A DNA stretch of 64,000 bases, taken from Stichopus chloronotus. Taxonomy: Eukaryota; Echinodermata; Holothuroidea; Aspidochirotida; Stichopodidae. Shown in pieces: positions 1 to 28,500 of this stretch. The DNA lies in NCBI GenBank assembly GCA_021234535.1, contig CM037835.1, forward strand, positions 9,300,001 through 9,364,000. The letters run 5' to 3'. The notes below the pieces were generated by a model. It saw only the letters and a program-made list of their open reading frames with translations, ran no database searches and was not told the DNA's origin. A program made the position numbers and the translations under genes. The first letter of the stretch is position 1. Every line of letters starts with the position of its first letter.

Positions 1-3000
1 AGTTCACAACTACAGTAAATACCTCGTTTGTTTGTGCGGAAAGGTTACTATCCCTCCCATCCCTTCACATTTATAGGGTATTTAAAATCCTGCAAAAGCT
101 GTTTTTTTTTTCAAACCTTTCTGGTGTAGTAAGATTCTCCTCCAGTTGATCTTGGAGGGTTTGTGTTTTAATAAAGTGTAGACTTTGATGAGAATGAAGA
201 AAAGAAAAACCATTTGTCAAGGAAGGACACTTCGGATAAGAATGGTGCCAATATCAGGACAAAACAGGAATGATTTCTGTTACCTGTATACATGTATTGA
301 TTGTGGTACTTGTTTCAATGGTATTCATTTTGCTGCTCACAAGCAAATAATGCACTCTAATTTGCTATCACCATGGTGACTCGGTGAAGTGTACGTTTGG
401 GTCTGTGTTAACCATACCACGCATATATATTCCATTTTGATTCCGCTTTAATATGCTTCAGAGCTTACTTTGTGTCACAGTTCAATTTAAGATCAACACT
501 CACTAACATTCCATCTCTTACCAAAAATTTCATTCTCGACCATAAGACAAATCCAAAGCTTTTCACTCATGTGGCACAAGTTGACTTGATATCCATGAAT
601 TTCTGAGGATTTTGAAGGGTAGGAGGACACATGGTAATGTTTATAATCAACATAATTATTCAAGTTTCACATCTACCGTGGTAGTTATGAAAACTGTCAA
701 AAGTGTGGAATATTTTACCCTGGTTTGCACTGGCTGTGTACTGAAATGTGAAAAGTGTCTGGTGTCTCTCTCATTAATGTTCGTTTGCATGTGACACATG
801 GGGATCCTTTTAGCTAGACCATTTGGCATTAATATGTGAAAAACAACTTATGTGAAAAATTCATTGAATTTCACAAATATTTAAGGTGTGTGCAAGAAAG
901 TTTTTACCATTATTAGTCCATGTTAGGTTCTTTTTTCTCTTTCTCTGACAAGTAAAGCACTGCATTGTCAAAGATACAAGGTCCGACCCAGTCTCAGTCA
1001 GGTACCTTCTAAGGAGTACTGACGAATAACTAAAATTTATGGCAATTAGCTGGATTTGTCAAGGCATATGGTCCAATTTTGCTTCACCAAATGTATCAAC
1101 ATAGGTCCAGTTGCTGTAGTTTCATGCAGTTTCATTGACACGCTGCTTACATTGTTCCTGTGATTCATTCTTCTGCTGACTGATCTGCTATTGGGTAATC
1201 ATCAAAGCTGTACTTTTACATTTTCATGTAGGCAGATTCAATCACCTATTGCAGTCTGGGCTGAAGGGGTGATTGATTGGTGGTACAGCAGTATCAAATG
1301 TTAAGCAGTACTGTTCCAGCAAAGTACAAGAAATCAGAACACTGTGGACATCAACGGTAACTCGTTGATAACAGCTATTAGTCTTCTCACATCGACACAT
1401 ATAAGTCAGAAGAGAATTGTGAATTAACTTGTCAGTCCACATCAGTTCCATTGTACATCCACATCAGGTACATTGTACATCAGCAATTACCTAACCTGTT
1501 GACCGTGTACCACAATACTATGTATGCTAGTGTCTCTTCTTTTCTGCTTCACTTTTTGTTATGGACAGACTCAAATTTGAACCTTACTTTTGATCGTGAT
1601 TGTTGCGGAGGTAATGCAATCAAGGATATCGTCTCAGTTAGATGATTCATTGCAGACATGCCAAGAATGACAGATTGTTAAAGGTCAGATCGAGATGTTG
1701 CTCGCATTCAAATCCTTTTGAATGTGGGAGGAACCAATGACTTCCTCAGACTAGAAAGAGATGTGTATAGTCAGGGCAATCTAAAGCTCTTATTATGGGA
1801 TGTAGCCCCGATTATGACTTCATTGTGGCTTGATTTGCAAGTTGTTTGATATATTGTTAGTTTCTCACAAAGCTTTAAGTCTGAAATTGGTCAGAAATGT
1901 ATTTCTTGTGTCTGGATTTGGAGTAAGTCACCGGTCGCTTTCTCAATAAATTCCATTTCCTCTCTGCTTGACATCGGTCCTTTAGATTTCATTGGACACA
2001 TCTAAGTAGCATTTCAATAAATTTTAAAGGTAGCAGTTTGAGTCACCACAAAAGTATTTGTTTTTCAGGTTTTTGATCTTCATATCTTGAAAATTGCAGC
2101 AAAAACTGAATTACAGACACTTTTTTCTTTGTATGTTTTTGTATGAAGCAGTACTAGCATCAGAAAAATAATTGCTGGTCAATGTCTTGCTTTGTCTGGC
2201 CCTCTAGCATTCACTTCACACTTTCCGTCCAGATTAAAGTCTTTTCTTTTATTAAGAATAATTTTATTTAGACTTTCAGATGTACTTCAACCTTTAGTGT
2301 CAGACTTGTGAGGTATTTTACCAATGAAAGGAAAGAGAAAAGAGTTCAAGGAATAGTAGGCCTACAAAGGGGAGTTGGTAATCAATAGTTAAGTTGTAAA
2401 CTACTCCATTGGAAGCTATGCAGTCCTTACTTGGAACTTTTCTCGGTTCATCAAACTTTGGAAGGAGACGAAAGATATTATAAACTAAAATCCTTATTAT
2501 CAGATGATAGTGGCATCCCCCCATCCTCTCCCTTCCCTAACCATATGGAAGCTATCATCAGCTGGACAGGGTGCGAGAACTCCTGACTAGATGCAATTAT
2601 CGGGTTTAATGGTTGCTAATGTTCACATGACCATCGCTGTTGTTAACGCTGTTCGTGTCGAACTATTCACGTTCCAAGGGCATATTTTCAATGGTTTTCA
2701 TTATGCTCAAGCGTCAATGGAGATTTTGAAGTCAGATGCCTCTATCTTACAGAAACCAGGCCTGCTGTAAACTGTGCTGTTAAGAATTTGCTTTGGTCGT
2801 GTTTTCAATCGTAATACATGTCACACAAACTCTTTCTCTTGTCACTTAAATGAAAAACAAGTGATGGCAAACATTTCCACTTACGTGATTCTTTCTGGTT
2901 CGTGTCTGTTGTATGACTTTCTCCTTTTTGGCCACATTTTTTCTTCGAGACATTTTACACCCACATCATTTTGTTCTTTGATATTTTGTAACGATTGTTA

Positions 3001-5900
3001 TCCTTGCCACATTGATTGGTTGACACTGAAGTGATTTGGACATTTTGTGCCATTAGTTTTTACATTTGAAATAAACTTTCATTCATGAATTTCCCTACTG
3101 TAATCAGAAAGTGTCAAACTTTACAGTTCAACTTGCTCCAAGCTCTTGTTTACCATTTCATGTTACTATGTTACGTCCAAAAAAATTTGAGACTACTTCC
3201 AAATGATTTAATAGTCACCATTTTTAACCCCATGGCGATGAAAATTTTACAAAATCAGTGCGCATACAGTAGTTCTTAACAACAAAGTCCCCCTAAAGGG
3301 CTTAGGACTTTCTCTGAAAAAGAGAAAAAAAAAATAATACAAAACGATGCAAACACAAAATTCAAGAGAGGCACATAAAATTCTGTACAACTCGTTTCAT
3401 TGAAGTTGATAACAGAGGTAAAAAGTCTCATACTTGCAGCTGTCATCTCATAGTGCACTGCACAATCAGATTGTACTATAGTGAACCACAAATAAAAAGA
3501 AGTTTGCATCTTTTTTTTTATTTGTAAATGCTACTATTGTGTTTTGTAAAATATACTGCTTGTTCCTGTTTTGTCTTCTGCGTGATGTTGAATAATACAA
3601 GCCCAAAAATTGAAACGAAAATGGTGTTCAAAGTTGATTTATTTCATTGTTTCATTTTCCTTCTATGAGATTAAAGAAATAAAATGCAAGCACACATAAT
3701 TACTTTTGGAGAACTAAGGCTGTTATAAGCCATCACTATTGCTTTTTCCTCCGTGGCTGCTGGTGACAAATGTGCTCAAGTTTACGATATATTTTCATGA
3801 GTCTTCTTTACTAACAGCTAAACTGGATTTGCTGTCATATACCATCACTTGTCTCAATTTTTGACCAATGTGAGCTTCAAAAGGATCTGAGAGTTGTCAC
3901 ATAGTTTCTCTTCATTCTTTATTAAACCTCAAGGAAAAAATGTAGGTATATAAATATAGGTTACTAAATATCAAAACCTGTGTCTCACCTGATTCGATGA
4001 AATCCTTTTTTGTGTTTATTATCTTTTGTTTAAAGTATCTGCCTCTGATTAATTTCACAGTCCACAAAATTAAACTTTGCACTGCGGTCAAAGTAAGTAT
4101 CCAATTAGAAGTGCTATAAGAAAAAAAAACTAAGTTGATTTTTTGGGGGCCAATAACAATACCATAAAACACAACAAAATGGGGTTTCTTAGATTTTTCA
4201 AAACAGTGACCTTCAAAAATGCATTGCTTATTCAAACTCATAATAATTTCTATTTCTCAAATATATACAATCTTCTTTATGGCATTTGGTTATATATTAG
4301 AAAACATGATAATTTTACAAAGATACAGTGAAAAAAGGAATTGTATACATGAAAATTCAAAGAGGCAGCAATTGTCTGTTAAGATGAAGAAGAGTACACC
4401 ATACAGAACAGCAAGTAGAAAAGGGCTAGATGAAGAATCTTAATACCGACAATTTGAGTAATGACTGTCATACTAAACATGTTAATAATGGTTGAGGGTC
4501 TTATCTGTCATATTAACTTATCTTTGTTGCAGGGTGAAGATAAAAAATTGTCAAGGTGGGGAAAGCCTGAAAATGAATACTGAGGCACAGCTCTGCAGCT
4601 GGTTGGCACATGTACACCTGTACATACATGTACAAGTGCACAAGTGCTTTGCCCCAAAATACTTCTTAGATTGCTGAAAATGGGACTTCCCAAGCCTTGT
4701 AGGGCCATAAGATGTAAGCCTACCTCGAAAAAAAGGGGAAATGCTAGCAAAATCATAACAAACATGACTAAAAATACGCCCTCAATGGGGAGCCGACTCT
4801 TTGACCTCCCCCCAATGGTTAGACACCTGCATTGTTGTGGACCACACACAGTTTCCTTTAACCATGACTGATTAACTTTCTCCTCTAAAGTACAACAGAA
4901 TAACATATTAAACATGGTCCACTCTAACATGACTATTGTCATTCACTTGCTCCCATTAACGACGCCCATACTCAACAAATACTGTACCTCTTGAGGCACA
5001 GCAGCAAAATCGTAGACTCGATGAATGCCAAAATAATGCTGTCGACAAACTGAAAGCGGAGATGGCTCCCTCACAGTTAACAAACAAGTGGACAACGATT
5101 TATTGCATTAATCGTTGTGCAATCGTTAGGTATATTGAGTTGTGAGATGTGTCACCATCCACGAAACAGACGAATATGACAAAAATTGCTTTAGGGGAAT
5201 GAAAGGAAGAATTAAGACGTTAACTAGGAAATTACTCAATTGCAACACCTGCCACCTTCAATATAAGACACACAAAAATCTCACACATAGAGTTAACAAA
5301 AATTAAATCTTGTTTCAGGAAAGGAAAACACATTGTTGAAAGAAAAAAACTGCTTTTTTTTCTTTTGTAAAGAAGTTTCCATCTCAAACTTGCAGCTGAA
5401 TTCAATCATAATTTTTCAGTAAAATCTTGGAAACTCCATCCAATTTTTCTTTTGGTGCAGGTATGTAGCCAGCCTTTATTATTTGATGAGCATGTCTTAT
5501 TTGTATGAACTTAAAAAGCTACCTTTTAGGTGAGGGGAACAGAGAGAGAGGGGTATGTGACATTAAAATGACAAAAGGCAATACATTCACATACAAGAAA
5601 ATACAGTTAATTTGCTACTGACGGTTCGAACAGCAGTTCTCAGGATTCAACTGGTCCCTGACAAATTGCAGGGAGAATTTATCCAGTATCACATCCAAAT
5701 TTACAAACAAGCTAAATTGCTTCACAAATGAAAAAAAATTGTCATCATTTCTGCCACACTGAATGGAGGAGCTTCTCTTGTGCACTTATGGAGAGCTTGC
5801 ACTTACAGCAATATATTCAAAGGACAACCATACAACACACTGGCTAAAGAATGTACGAATAATGAATGTTTACGAGTGCAATGGTAGAAATAAGTTCATG

Positions 5901-5969
5901 ATTTGAAAGATTTAGACGTTCTATTCAACTCGGCTTCGCTGTGTTGAATAAAACGTTCAGTCTTTTAAC
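5901..5969. repeat. Foldback sequence with about 27-nt arms
   Basis: The left arm (5,901-5,930, with GACGTT and TATTCAAC) pairs with the right arm (5,943-5,969, GTTGAATA then AACGTTC and AGTCTTTTAA), with a few mismatches. The centre is TCGGCTTCGCTGT. The inner part, 5,915-5,958, is the best matched. It looks like the end or remnant of a foldback transposable element; no flanking target duplication was recognised. Confidence 0.5.
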
Positions 5970-6168
5970 AAATTAAGTTATTCATACTATAGTACTTATG
6001 GAAAACATATCATCTGTTGTATTGGTCTTAGTCTGATTCCATAAGGCAAGAGGCCATGACCTACTACCTATGTTGTGCAATGGACTATTTCCAATGTTGC
6101 ACAACATCAAGTCGCGAAACACGGGTGAGTACGTACTTCAATGCATTGATTGCTGACTCATTGCCGTG

Positions 6169-6186
6169 GGTTAGTATGTACTAACC
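6169..6186. repeat. Perfect 18-bp palindrome
   Basis: GGTTAGTA and TACTAACC are exact reverse complements around a central TG. A further GGGTTAGTA copy follows about 25 bp later. No function is inferred. Confidence 0.5.
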
Positions 6187-8407
6187 TGTGATTGTGGGTT
6201 AGTAAATTCTCACCCACCACCATTGAGCATCACTATTGTGATGATATTGCCGAATCAAGTACGGCATGTGACAACCAATCCCCCCAATCAGATGTAGAGG
6301 AATTAATAAGGTTTTATACAAAAATCATTATTACGTCACTTTGCGAACACTTTTTTTCATGTAGCTGTTTGATTTGTTACCATTTGTAGTAGTAGCATGC
6401 TTTCCAGTTGTACGATTGGTAGAAATCTGTTTACTCACTGAGTAGCAGCTTTAATACCATTGCATGCATTACTGACAGGTGAAAAACTACTGGCATTCAA
6501 TATAACAAATAAGCATGTGATAAAACACAAGACAAACTCCCTGCAAACTTAACTCTTCTCAAAATGAAAAGACTACTGTAAATTCATTTTCAGACTTGTC
6601 CAGAATTTCAGTCCTTCAGTGCCACCTTTGGGGGTCAATCTAGCGTTGGTGCCATCTTGGGCAAACATAGGCTACATGCCTAGTGCATCATGCTGTTTAC
6701 ATGCATGCATGCAGTAGCATATATGCCCGTCGTTTGGTGACCTAAATTACTTGCCAGGATTTAATGCCAATGTTTCTACTAGTGTTATTCTAGTACTACT
6801 GCATTTGCAGGGCAAACTTATTACTTACATTGTAAAACGTTTAACGAGTAACTTGCCCAAAAGTGGAAATGGGCAGGCTACTGTACATAACATATTAAGG
6901 TAGGTTAACTGCTTCAATGTGCTTATGTGTACAAAAAGATTGGGTCCAGCAGTGCACAAATTTAAGGTGCCCTGTCCTTCTAGGTGCCGCCAAAATAATG
7001 TAAGGGGCCACATGCGGCTCTAGGTGCCGCGTTCGGGCATGTCTGATTTTGATAATCCTTAAAAAATTTATGTGAAGTGAGGATTAGTGTAACAACAAAC
7101 CAACTGAAACCTACAGAAATGACCAGGAAAAATCTTTCTTTGGGCATTTCTAGGAAAAAGTTTGGACATTTATCATGAGCATATACTTGTATATTGGTTG
7201 AAGCACACACAATGAATCACACCGTTATCTCCAGGCACACTACATACCTTCACTGCTTTATGGGGTAAGGCATTTGTTTTACAGAAAAAGGTCATACCTT
7301 TAAAACCAATATTTATGGACACAGAATGACAGATATTGAAAAATGAAGACTTCTTTTCAAGGAATAGTTTCTCACAGTTAGAAATTTGGTTAGTCACTGC
7401 TCAAGAATAGTTGGTTTGCCCAAACTTTCAAAAATTCAAATGATGCATCTTCTGTAACCCATCTGATGCATAATTTTTTACGGAGTTGAAGCATTCGCAG
7501 ATGTTTACAGGTGAGACTGAATAGTTCTCACAAGGATAAAGCCTACTTTGTTTGCATGCCACGCTGAGGCATTTGAGATGCCTTTTTTTCCCCTTTAAAA
7601 TAGTATTGCATATATAGCACATGATGTAAGAAATATGATGAGGACACTTCGAAAGGATGTTAACAAAATCCTGGAGGCAGAGAAACTGAACCCAAAGGCA
7701 GAGTTGTGGGGATTTGTTATGAAATGTCAGTAAATTGACGTCTCATAACGTCGGAATGAGGGGGGCCAGCCCATTTGACCAACTTTCAGGTCTGACAGCT
7801 TCATTTTCCCCTCGGTGGTTGCAGTAACTTCGAACAGATATGATGTAGTCGGTTTATTGAGATAATTGGTTTATATCAAAAATAATTACTCTAAGAAAAA
7901 TGAAATGGAAATGTTAGGTCCTGATTTCTCATGATAATCCTTTGAGACCCGGTCTGGTGACTCAGTCCCATCAAAATTAACCCAACTTGCGTTATGACAC
8001 TACTACACCATAATAATATTAATTATATCTATAATCTTATCAAGACAAATAAAGAAGAAAAAACTCAGACCAAACAAAAATGTTTGGTGAGAATGCTCAA
8101 GTTGAAATTTAACTAATACATTTCACACATTCATGCCTTTTAATTATTACATCATTAACTGACCAGCAAAGTAGCTTTATGACATTCCAATGGTACCATT
8201 CACTTCTTTGTACTTTTTTTTCTCCTGCCACTACCTACATTATTGAATATGACTTCCATGATCTAGGATCTTTAAACTTTTTAAAATAAATGAAGTGTTT
8301 CTTTTCCTTCAGCTGGGTGTTTATTAGGAATGCACATTTGTCAATATCACATGGAATTATTGTCCATCTTATTTGTTGCCTGTGAATAGTTAGAGCATAG
8401 CTGGATT

Positions 8408-8413
8408 TTTATT
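8408..8413 (-). other. Candidate Abi polyadenylation signal
   Basis: AATAAA on the minus strand, about 390 bp past the Abi stop codon. Other minus-strand AATAAA words lie further on (about 8,321 and 7,854), so the real 3' end is not settled. Confidence 0.3.
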
Positions 8414-8806
8414 CAAAAAGCTTGATAAAATGAAACAATGTCTGGATCAAGACTAGATGTAGGCTAACTTTCTGCAAAATAAAACAAAAATGTCAATCAA
8501 GTGAGAAACTGCTGCTTTAAATAGATACAGTTTAAGAAAGTTCTATCACTGATGGCTGAAAAATGCAATATTAACCACATTCACAGCCAACTATGAAAGC
8601 AGCTATTGAGTTTAAGTGAGAGAGTAGGGGTAGTTCCTCACCATCCGCCACGAATTAAACTAAGCACCTGCCTCAACGACGATCAGCCTCGATCAATAGC
8701 AACTGGAAGCACAAATGCTATCGTTTCGCTCTCCTCCTCCAGAGTAATTTTAACATGTTTTCTTCATTACTGCTGTTTTGTAACAAGGTCTCCAGAGTCA
8801 ATGAAG

Positions 8807-23256
<14,450 letters not shown>

Positions 23257-24149
23257 GGTGACAATCTACGATTTTCGGCCTTTCAGCTCCTAAAAGCGAA
23301 GAGCCACAGATGGTTAACTTATTCTGGAAGCCTGGAGTGGAAAGTTGCCGTATGTATTGTTAGATACCTAGCACACTGTTAACGTTAGATGGATTGCATA
23401 CTATGCACGGTTTGTCTACTGTATGTATATATGTTGCCCACACCTACTAAGCCTTATGCGATGACTTCGCTTCCTTGTAGCTCGCAATCCGATTGAGAGC
23501 GCTATAACAAAACTCCCAAACGAATTCACCTTAGATCCATCGTGAAGCCCGAACTGCCCCTACCTAACAAGTAAGATATCTACCACGTGATGGCAAGTAC
23601 ATACCAAAGATTAAGTACTCTCACATCCACGGACATATATATCGTAATCGAGTTTCTGAAATTCCCACAGTAATTAACAATTATACCACCCAGGTCATAG
23701 TAAAACGTTGATTTGCTCCATTAAATTGCCAGTCTCCATCGTGACAAGTCGAAATTTCTAAGAACAATGACCCCAATAAATAACTGGGAAAAAAACGAAG
23801 GCGGGAAATAGCCGATACACATGGCTATCAACGTAGATCTGGCATGACCCTCATTCTGGACTATTGAAAGATTCAACTGTCGGCAAATGATAAAAGTTGG
23901 ACTGGTGAGTCTGAATGGACTCTGGATGAAACAAGAGGCGGCACAAAGCTGTCCCCTACCAGCCCACCCCGACCTTCAAGTGAGCATTTGACCAAATGGG
24001 TAATGTTTATCCTCGATGAGAACTTTATGTCCAACATACAGTAAAAATTTCCAAGCAATAGCCTATATTTCGGGTTCGACCGGAAACTGCTGTAATCATA
24101 AGTATTGACTGTTATTTCTTTAAAAGCCTAAATCGTGAACATTTTCTTA
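23257..24149 (-). promoter_or_regulatory. 5' flank of Abi, probable 5' UTR and promoter region
   Basis: Immediately 5' of the Abi start codon and somewhat richer in CpG than the spacer further on. A pyrimidine-rich acceptor-like word (CTTCGCTTTTAG) ends at 23,290, so the coding exon may be joined to an upstream non-coding exon. No TATA box or initiator could be assigned; the promoter position is inferred from location only. Confidence 0.35.
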
Positions 24150-24521
24150 CCCCCCCCCCCCCTTGGTAATATAAATTTTAATGTGGGTTGCAGAAATGAT
24201 GTCCTTTGTACAATTTCATATCATTTATGTTTCAGTCTTAAACGGAATTACAGACAGTAAAATGACTTCCAACATGCCTATCATCAAATAGAAGTTCATT
24301 GAATGTGCCCCTTATAGGTAATTTCCCTACATCTATCACGGTCATACCTAGAACGGTCTTGAATAATATTGGGAAAATATTATTTTGGAACTATAATTTC
24401 TCGGAAAAAATTGACTGCAGTAGATGTAAAATATTGTATTGTAAAATATGACATCCCTTTTTCGAGGATAGGCTCTTCATACGTGTGGTTCAAGTACACT
24501 AAGAAAGTGCCGTTTCCGGCC

Positions 24522-24595
24522 GGGGGGGGGGTGGGAATGGGGGGTGGGAATGGGGGGTGGGAATGGGGGTGGAAATTGGGGATGGGGTAGAGGGG
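24522..24595 (+). repeat. G-rich minisatellite, potential G-quadruplex
   Basis: A run of ten G is followed by three copies of GTGGGAATGGGG-type units and then looser GGTGGAAATTGGGGATGGGG. It has far more than four GGG runs with short spacers on the + strand, the textbook condition for a G-quadruplex. Confidence 0.7.
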
Positions 24596-25385
24596 TGAAA
24601 ACTTAAAAAAACATTCAGCTGGTGGGAATTTGGGACTTTCACCTCCCCACCACCCCCGATATGACCGTAGTTAAGGCCCTGGCCATACCTTTACCACTAT
24701 CTGATGTGAAAGAGGCCAATCATCATCCTCACTACACTCACCTGTTTAAAATTCTTCAGATAATCTGATTTCTTTCGTCAACTATATATTCTGCTGCTAA
24801 CATTAAATTGGAGGTCATGTGTGAGTACATGTGATTTGCGAGGATTTGAGCTCGATTCACAATTTGAAACCGTAACAACGAGTGACAATTGAGGAATGTT
24901 CTCGATACAACGATACGTAGTTACCGTATATCTGGTAGTAAACTACAAACAATTAAGAAAAGGAAAAATGAGATATGTTCACGAGGTCACCGAGTCAGAT
25001 ATAGAATCGTGAAAGTTGATGATATCAGGGAGGTGATATCAACCTAAAATCACACCGGAAGAAGCGGGGGTGAAAATAAAAGAATGAGGAGAGAGCATGA
25101 TAAAGCGGAAGGGAGGAGCGGGGGGGGGGGGGGGTGATACCCGTCAGCAGGGGTTTCAGTTTAGCATAAACCCAGTCCACCTACAGACAGGTACTGAATT
25201 AAACTAGTAGTTAATGGCAAGCAAGCCAAAGCAGCTATAACTATAACCTGTAAGAGTAAATGGGAAGTTAACCAGTTTATTTTAGGAGGGGGGGGGGGGG
25301 GAATGACATCCCTGTCAAATTTACAGAATAGTGGTGTATTTTTGGCATCGATAGGTTCTAATTCCAAAGATATTTTCTCTGAATC

Positions 25386-25533
25386 CTAAAGAGTGAAATT
25401 AGTGATGACCCCAAACTAAGGCTGAATATTTACTCTAAGTGAGAATGACTCTCTTTTTCGAGTGGAATTTTTTCACTCCAAATAAATACTCATCCCTAAT
25501 TTCATTCTTAAAGAGTGATTTTTCACTCTTAAG
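25386..25533. mobile_element. Palindromic MITE-like element
   Basis: The left end, AAAGAGTGAAATTAGTGATGA, is matched in reverse complement by the right part (TCATCCCTAATTTCATTCTT) with two or three differences. The right end carries a further AAGAGTGA and TCACTCTT palindrome. The size, about 150 bp, and the absence of coding capacity fit a non-autonomous DNA transposon. No target duplication was identified. Confidence 0.5.
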
Positions 25534-28500
25534 GTTGTAGAGAGTTCTCCTGACTTACCTGATGTACATCATGAAGCTGAAGTGCTAAACTTTGATGGCC
25601 AATAAACCCGGCGGTTTCGACAGCCGTTGAACACTGACTCTGAATCAGTTGTAACTTATAACTAGTAACCTTACGTCAAATATAGTTAAAGCGTTTACTT
25701 ACAGAGGAAAGTGTAAGTCAAAACTGATTGAGTAGATTAACTGAGCTAGTAATGTATAGTAAATGTCAAATGAAGGTACAGTCAGTATCAAAATCTACCA
25801 CTTAAAGTCACACTTTCACTTCACTGAAAAACGGAGTTCGGTTAGATGTTGCCAGTAAAATGTTATCGTACCGTCTAAATACATTCGTCGGTGAGAATAT
25901 AATGTCATAAATGATTTGAATCTGTTTCCATCGTTGTGAACATTACAAATTGGTTACTTATTACTGGTGACCCTCATCAGATCCGAATCCGATTCACAAG
26001 GTACACTGAACTTGTGAGTCATAACAGCCTTCACGGCTTTACAATGAACACCAGTCCCTTTAGGCGGGTTACGCTACGTAGAAAGCCTTTGGCGAATATT
26101 TGCAGAGCGCCACCCTCATTGTCGGTGACTGTGTTGATAGCACCAGACTGTAGATTTGGTAAGCTCCAGACTGTAGATTTGGTGTTCTCCAGATCGCCGA
26201 TTAGTATTTCACGCATGTTTTAAAGACTAAACAAATGATACGGTAGAGACATACGCTTTCTCTGTACTTATTTTAATTTTCACAATTATTTATTACAAAT
26301 TTATTTAAACAGAAATGGATATATTTATTTGAGATTACTGAAGCGAGCACTTTCAACTGTGGCGACGTTCAACTTGGCTGGCATGTTTTTGCTTCTGATT
26401 ATGAAAACTTTCCGCTGAATAAGTATAGGTCCTACATGTAATAAGTCCCTATTAAAAGCCGTATTAGAAACGAGGTACTGAAGCAGTATGACATAGCAAT
26501 TATCTTCAATTTCATTGGTGCTTTGAACGTGAACCAGTCTATGTTTTTCTCAAGTGCAACCTTGACCGACTAGCCCTAATATACCAGTTTAACGAGATTA
26601 TCATTTAACTTCCTTGTCAGACTCCAGTTTATTAAAGTTTGTCGAGTCTTTTTTTTTTATCAAGAACAGAAATGTAGAACCTTGAATTACATCAGAATGG
26701 TGGAATAACTGGCTTTAAAATTTTGACATTCATTAGTCCCCTACTTTCATTTTTGCTATGTCATCTACGTAAAAGTTAATTATTGCGTGTAGCGCAAACT
26801 TAAAGAACTATCGAATTATGGTATTTAATATTGACCACTATTTTAACAGGGGTATTTCTTATTTATCACTTAATTAAGGTTTGCGATTGGCATCTCTCAC
26901 GTCACCATTCGTGCGTTATGAAAGGCCGATCAAAAACTCAAAAGAATGGCAGACTTAAACTAAAATCATGATAATACAATAAGTAAATTGTAGATTGCCG
27001 TGATTTTCATATGAAAAGTTATTGCTACTTACACCCCGCAGAGTTTACAGCTATCCTGTGTTCGCCCTCCGAACACTTTAGTCCGAAAACATCATAATTG
27101 CTAGCATGTAGACATACACTACGTTTTGAATTCCGGGACACACAAATGTCAGTTTCGCTTTTGTTGTTATTGTGAACAATGTAACAGTCCAAATATGTAA
27201 TTATGTATGTTTGTTAATATATCCAATATGTTAATCCATATACGAATCTTTAATGCGCGCTGCTTAAACCCTCACGTGGATTGTAGTGCATGAGGTAACT
27301 ATATAAAGATGAGGTAACTATATAAACATGTAATTTCATTATGCTAAACGATCTAAGTTCTCTAAATTCTGTGAATTAGAACAGTAAAAAACTTGACGGG
27401 TCAGCGTAAAGATTTAGTGACTCTCACATGATGCCAAACTATGAGGCAATGCATGGGAGGGAGGGGGGGGGGGGACTGACAAATACAAACATATGAATGA
27501 GAAACAACTCTTACAAGCAGAAGATAAGTATGTACACCACATTATAGCTATGGTACTACTTGACTCATTGTGCCGCTATTGCCGTCACCCTACAAAAACA
27601 TTGGCACACGGTCGGTATACACGTTTTGCGCGTTGACGTAACTATTACGAACCTTCTTTTAGAAAAAAAATTGAATGACTTAGAATTTCCTCCTCTTTTA
27701 ACCCCCACCTTTCACATTTGATGCAAGGAATAGTAAAAATTAAAAAAAAAAAACATGATGACAATAGAATATACCAAAATCAGAAATGCTTAGTCAGTGT
27801 TTGATTTGAAACCAAGCTTCACCGAGCATCCAGAGACGTTCACATAGTTGACAAATTATAAAAAAAAAACGTAATTTAATGGAATGAATGATAACTAAAG
27901 GTTCTGAATTAATATTTCATGTTTAACCTACACCCAGGAGATTCGAATAAAGCCAAGCACCAACCTTAAATATGATGTCGGTAACGTGTCGTAAAATGCC
28001 ACGCAGGTCGATCGGTGTATGTATATGAAGGCCTCCTTCAAGTTACCAAGGTATGGACGAGACGCCATCCATCACATTTCTCTTCGAAAAGATTCAGGAA
28101 AATATTTGTTTTTATTCTCTACCACTGTAAATACGACTGTTGACTTAACTTAACGATTGATTAATTGATTGTATGAAAGTATCATTATTCATTAATCAGA
28201 GTTTTCTATTTATTGATACTTAAATTATACACCTGGAGTGCTTTGCTCTTCTTTTTTTTTTGTACAGGCAAAGGATTTATTATACACCAAACCTGGACTT
28301 GGAGGGCGGGGGAGAGGGTGGGGGGAGGTGTTATCACGGAAGTAGAACGAATCCATGACTATACGTCAAAGTTTAATTTTTAATGAAAGATGAAGCAACG
28401 ACTTTGTTGGTTGGATACATGCCTTCACGTAGTTGCTTAATTAAGGACATGGACTTTAGTGCTCGTTTTTATAGGTTTTCTGATCTGGAAATGAATTATA

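Larger units (their letters stand above)
1..8806. other. Gene-free stretch 3' of Abi, no recognisable exon
   Basis: No open frame here resembles a known protein, and no exon with convincing splice sites was found on either strand. Part of the right end is probably the 3' UTR of the minus-strand Abi gene. On the + strand, AATAAA at 170-175 and 3,070-3,075, the second followed by a T-rich stretch, would fit the 3' UTR of a gene lying left of the window, but this is weak. The stretch also holds a foldback at 5,901-5,969 and a perfect short palindrome at 6,169-6,186. Confidence 0.5.

Noticed and set aside
4508..4942. 144-codon minus-strand open frame with a hydrophobic stretch
   Set aside because: No recognisable family, odd composition and no splice context; probably chance or repeat-derived.
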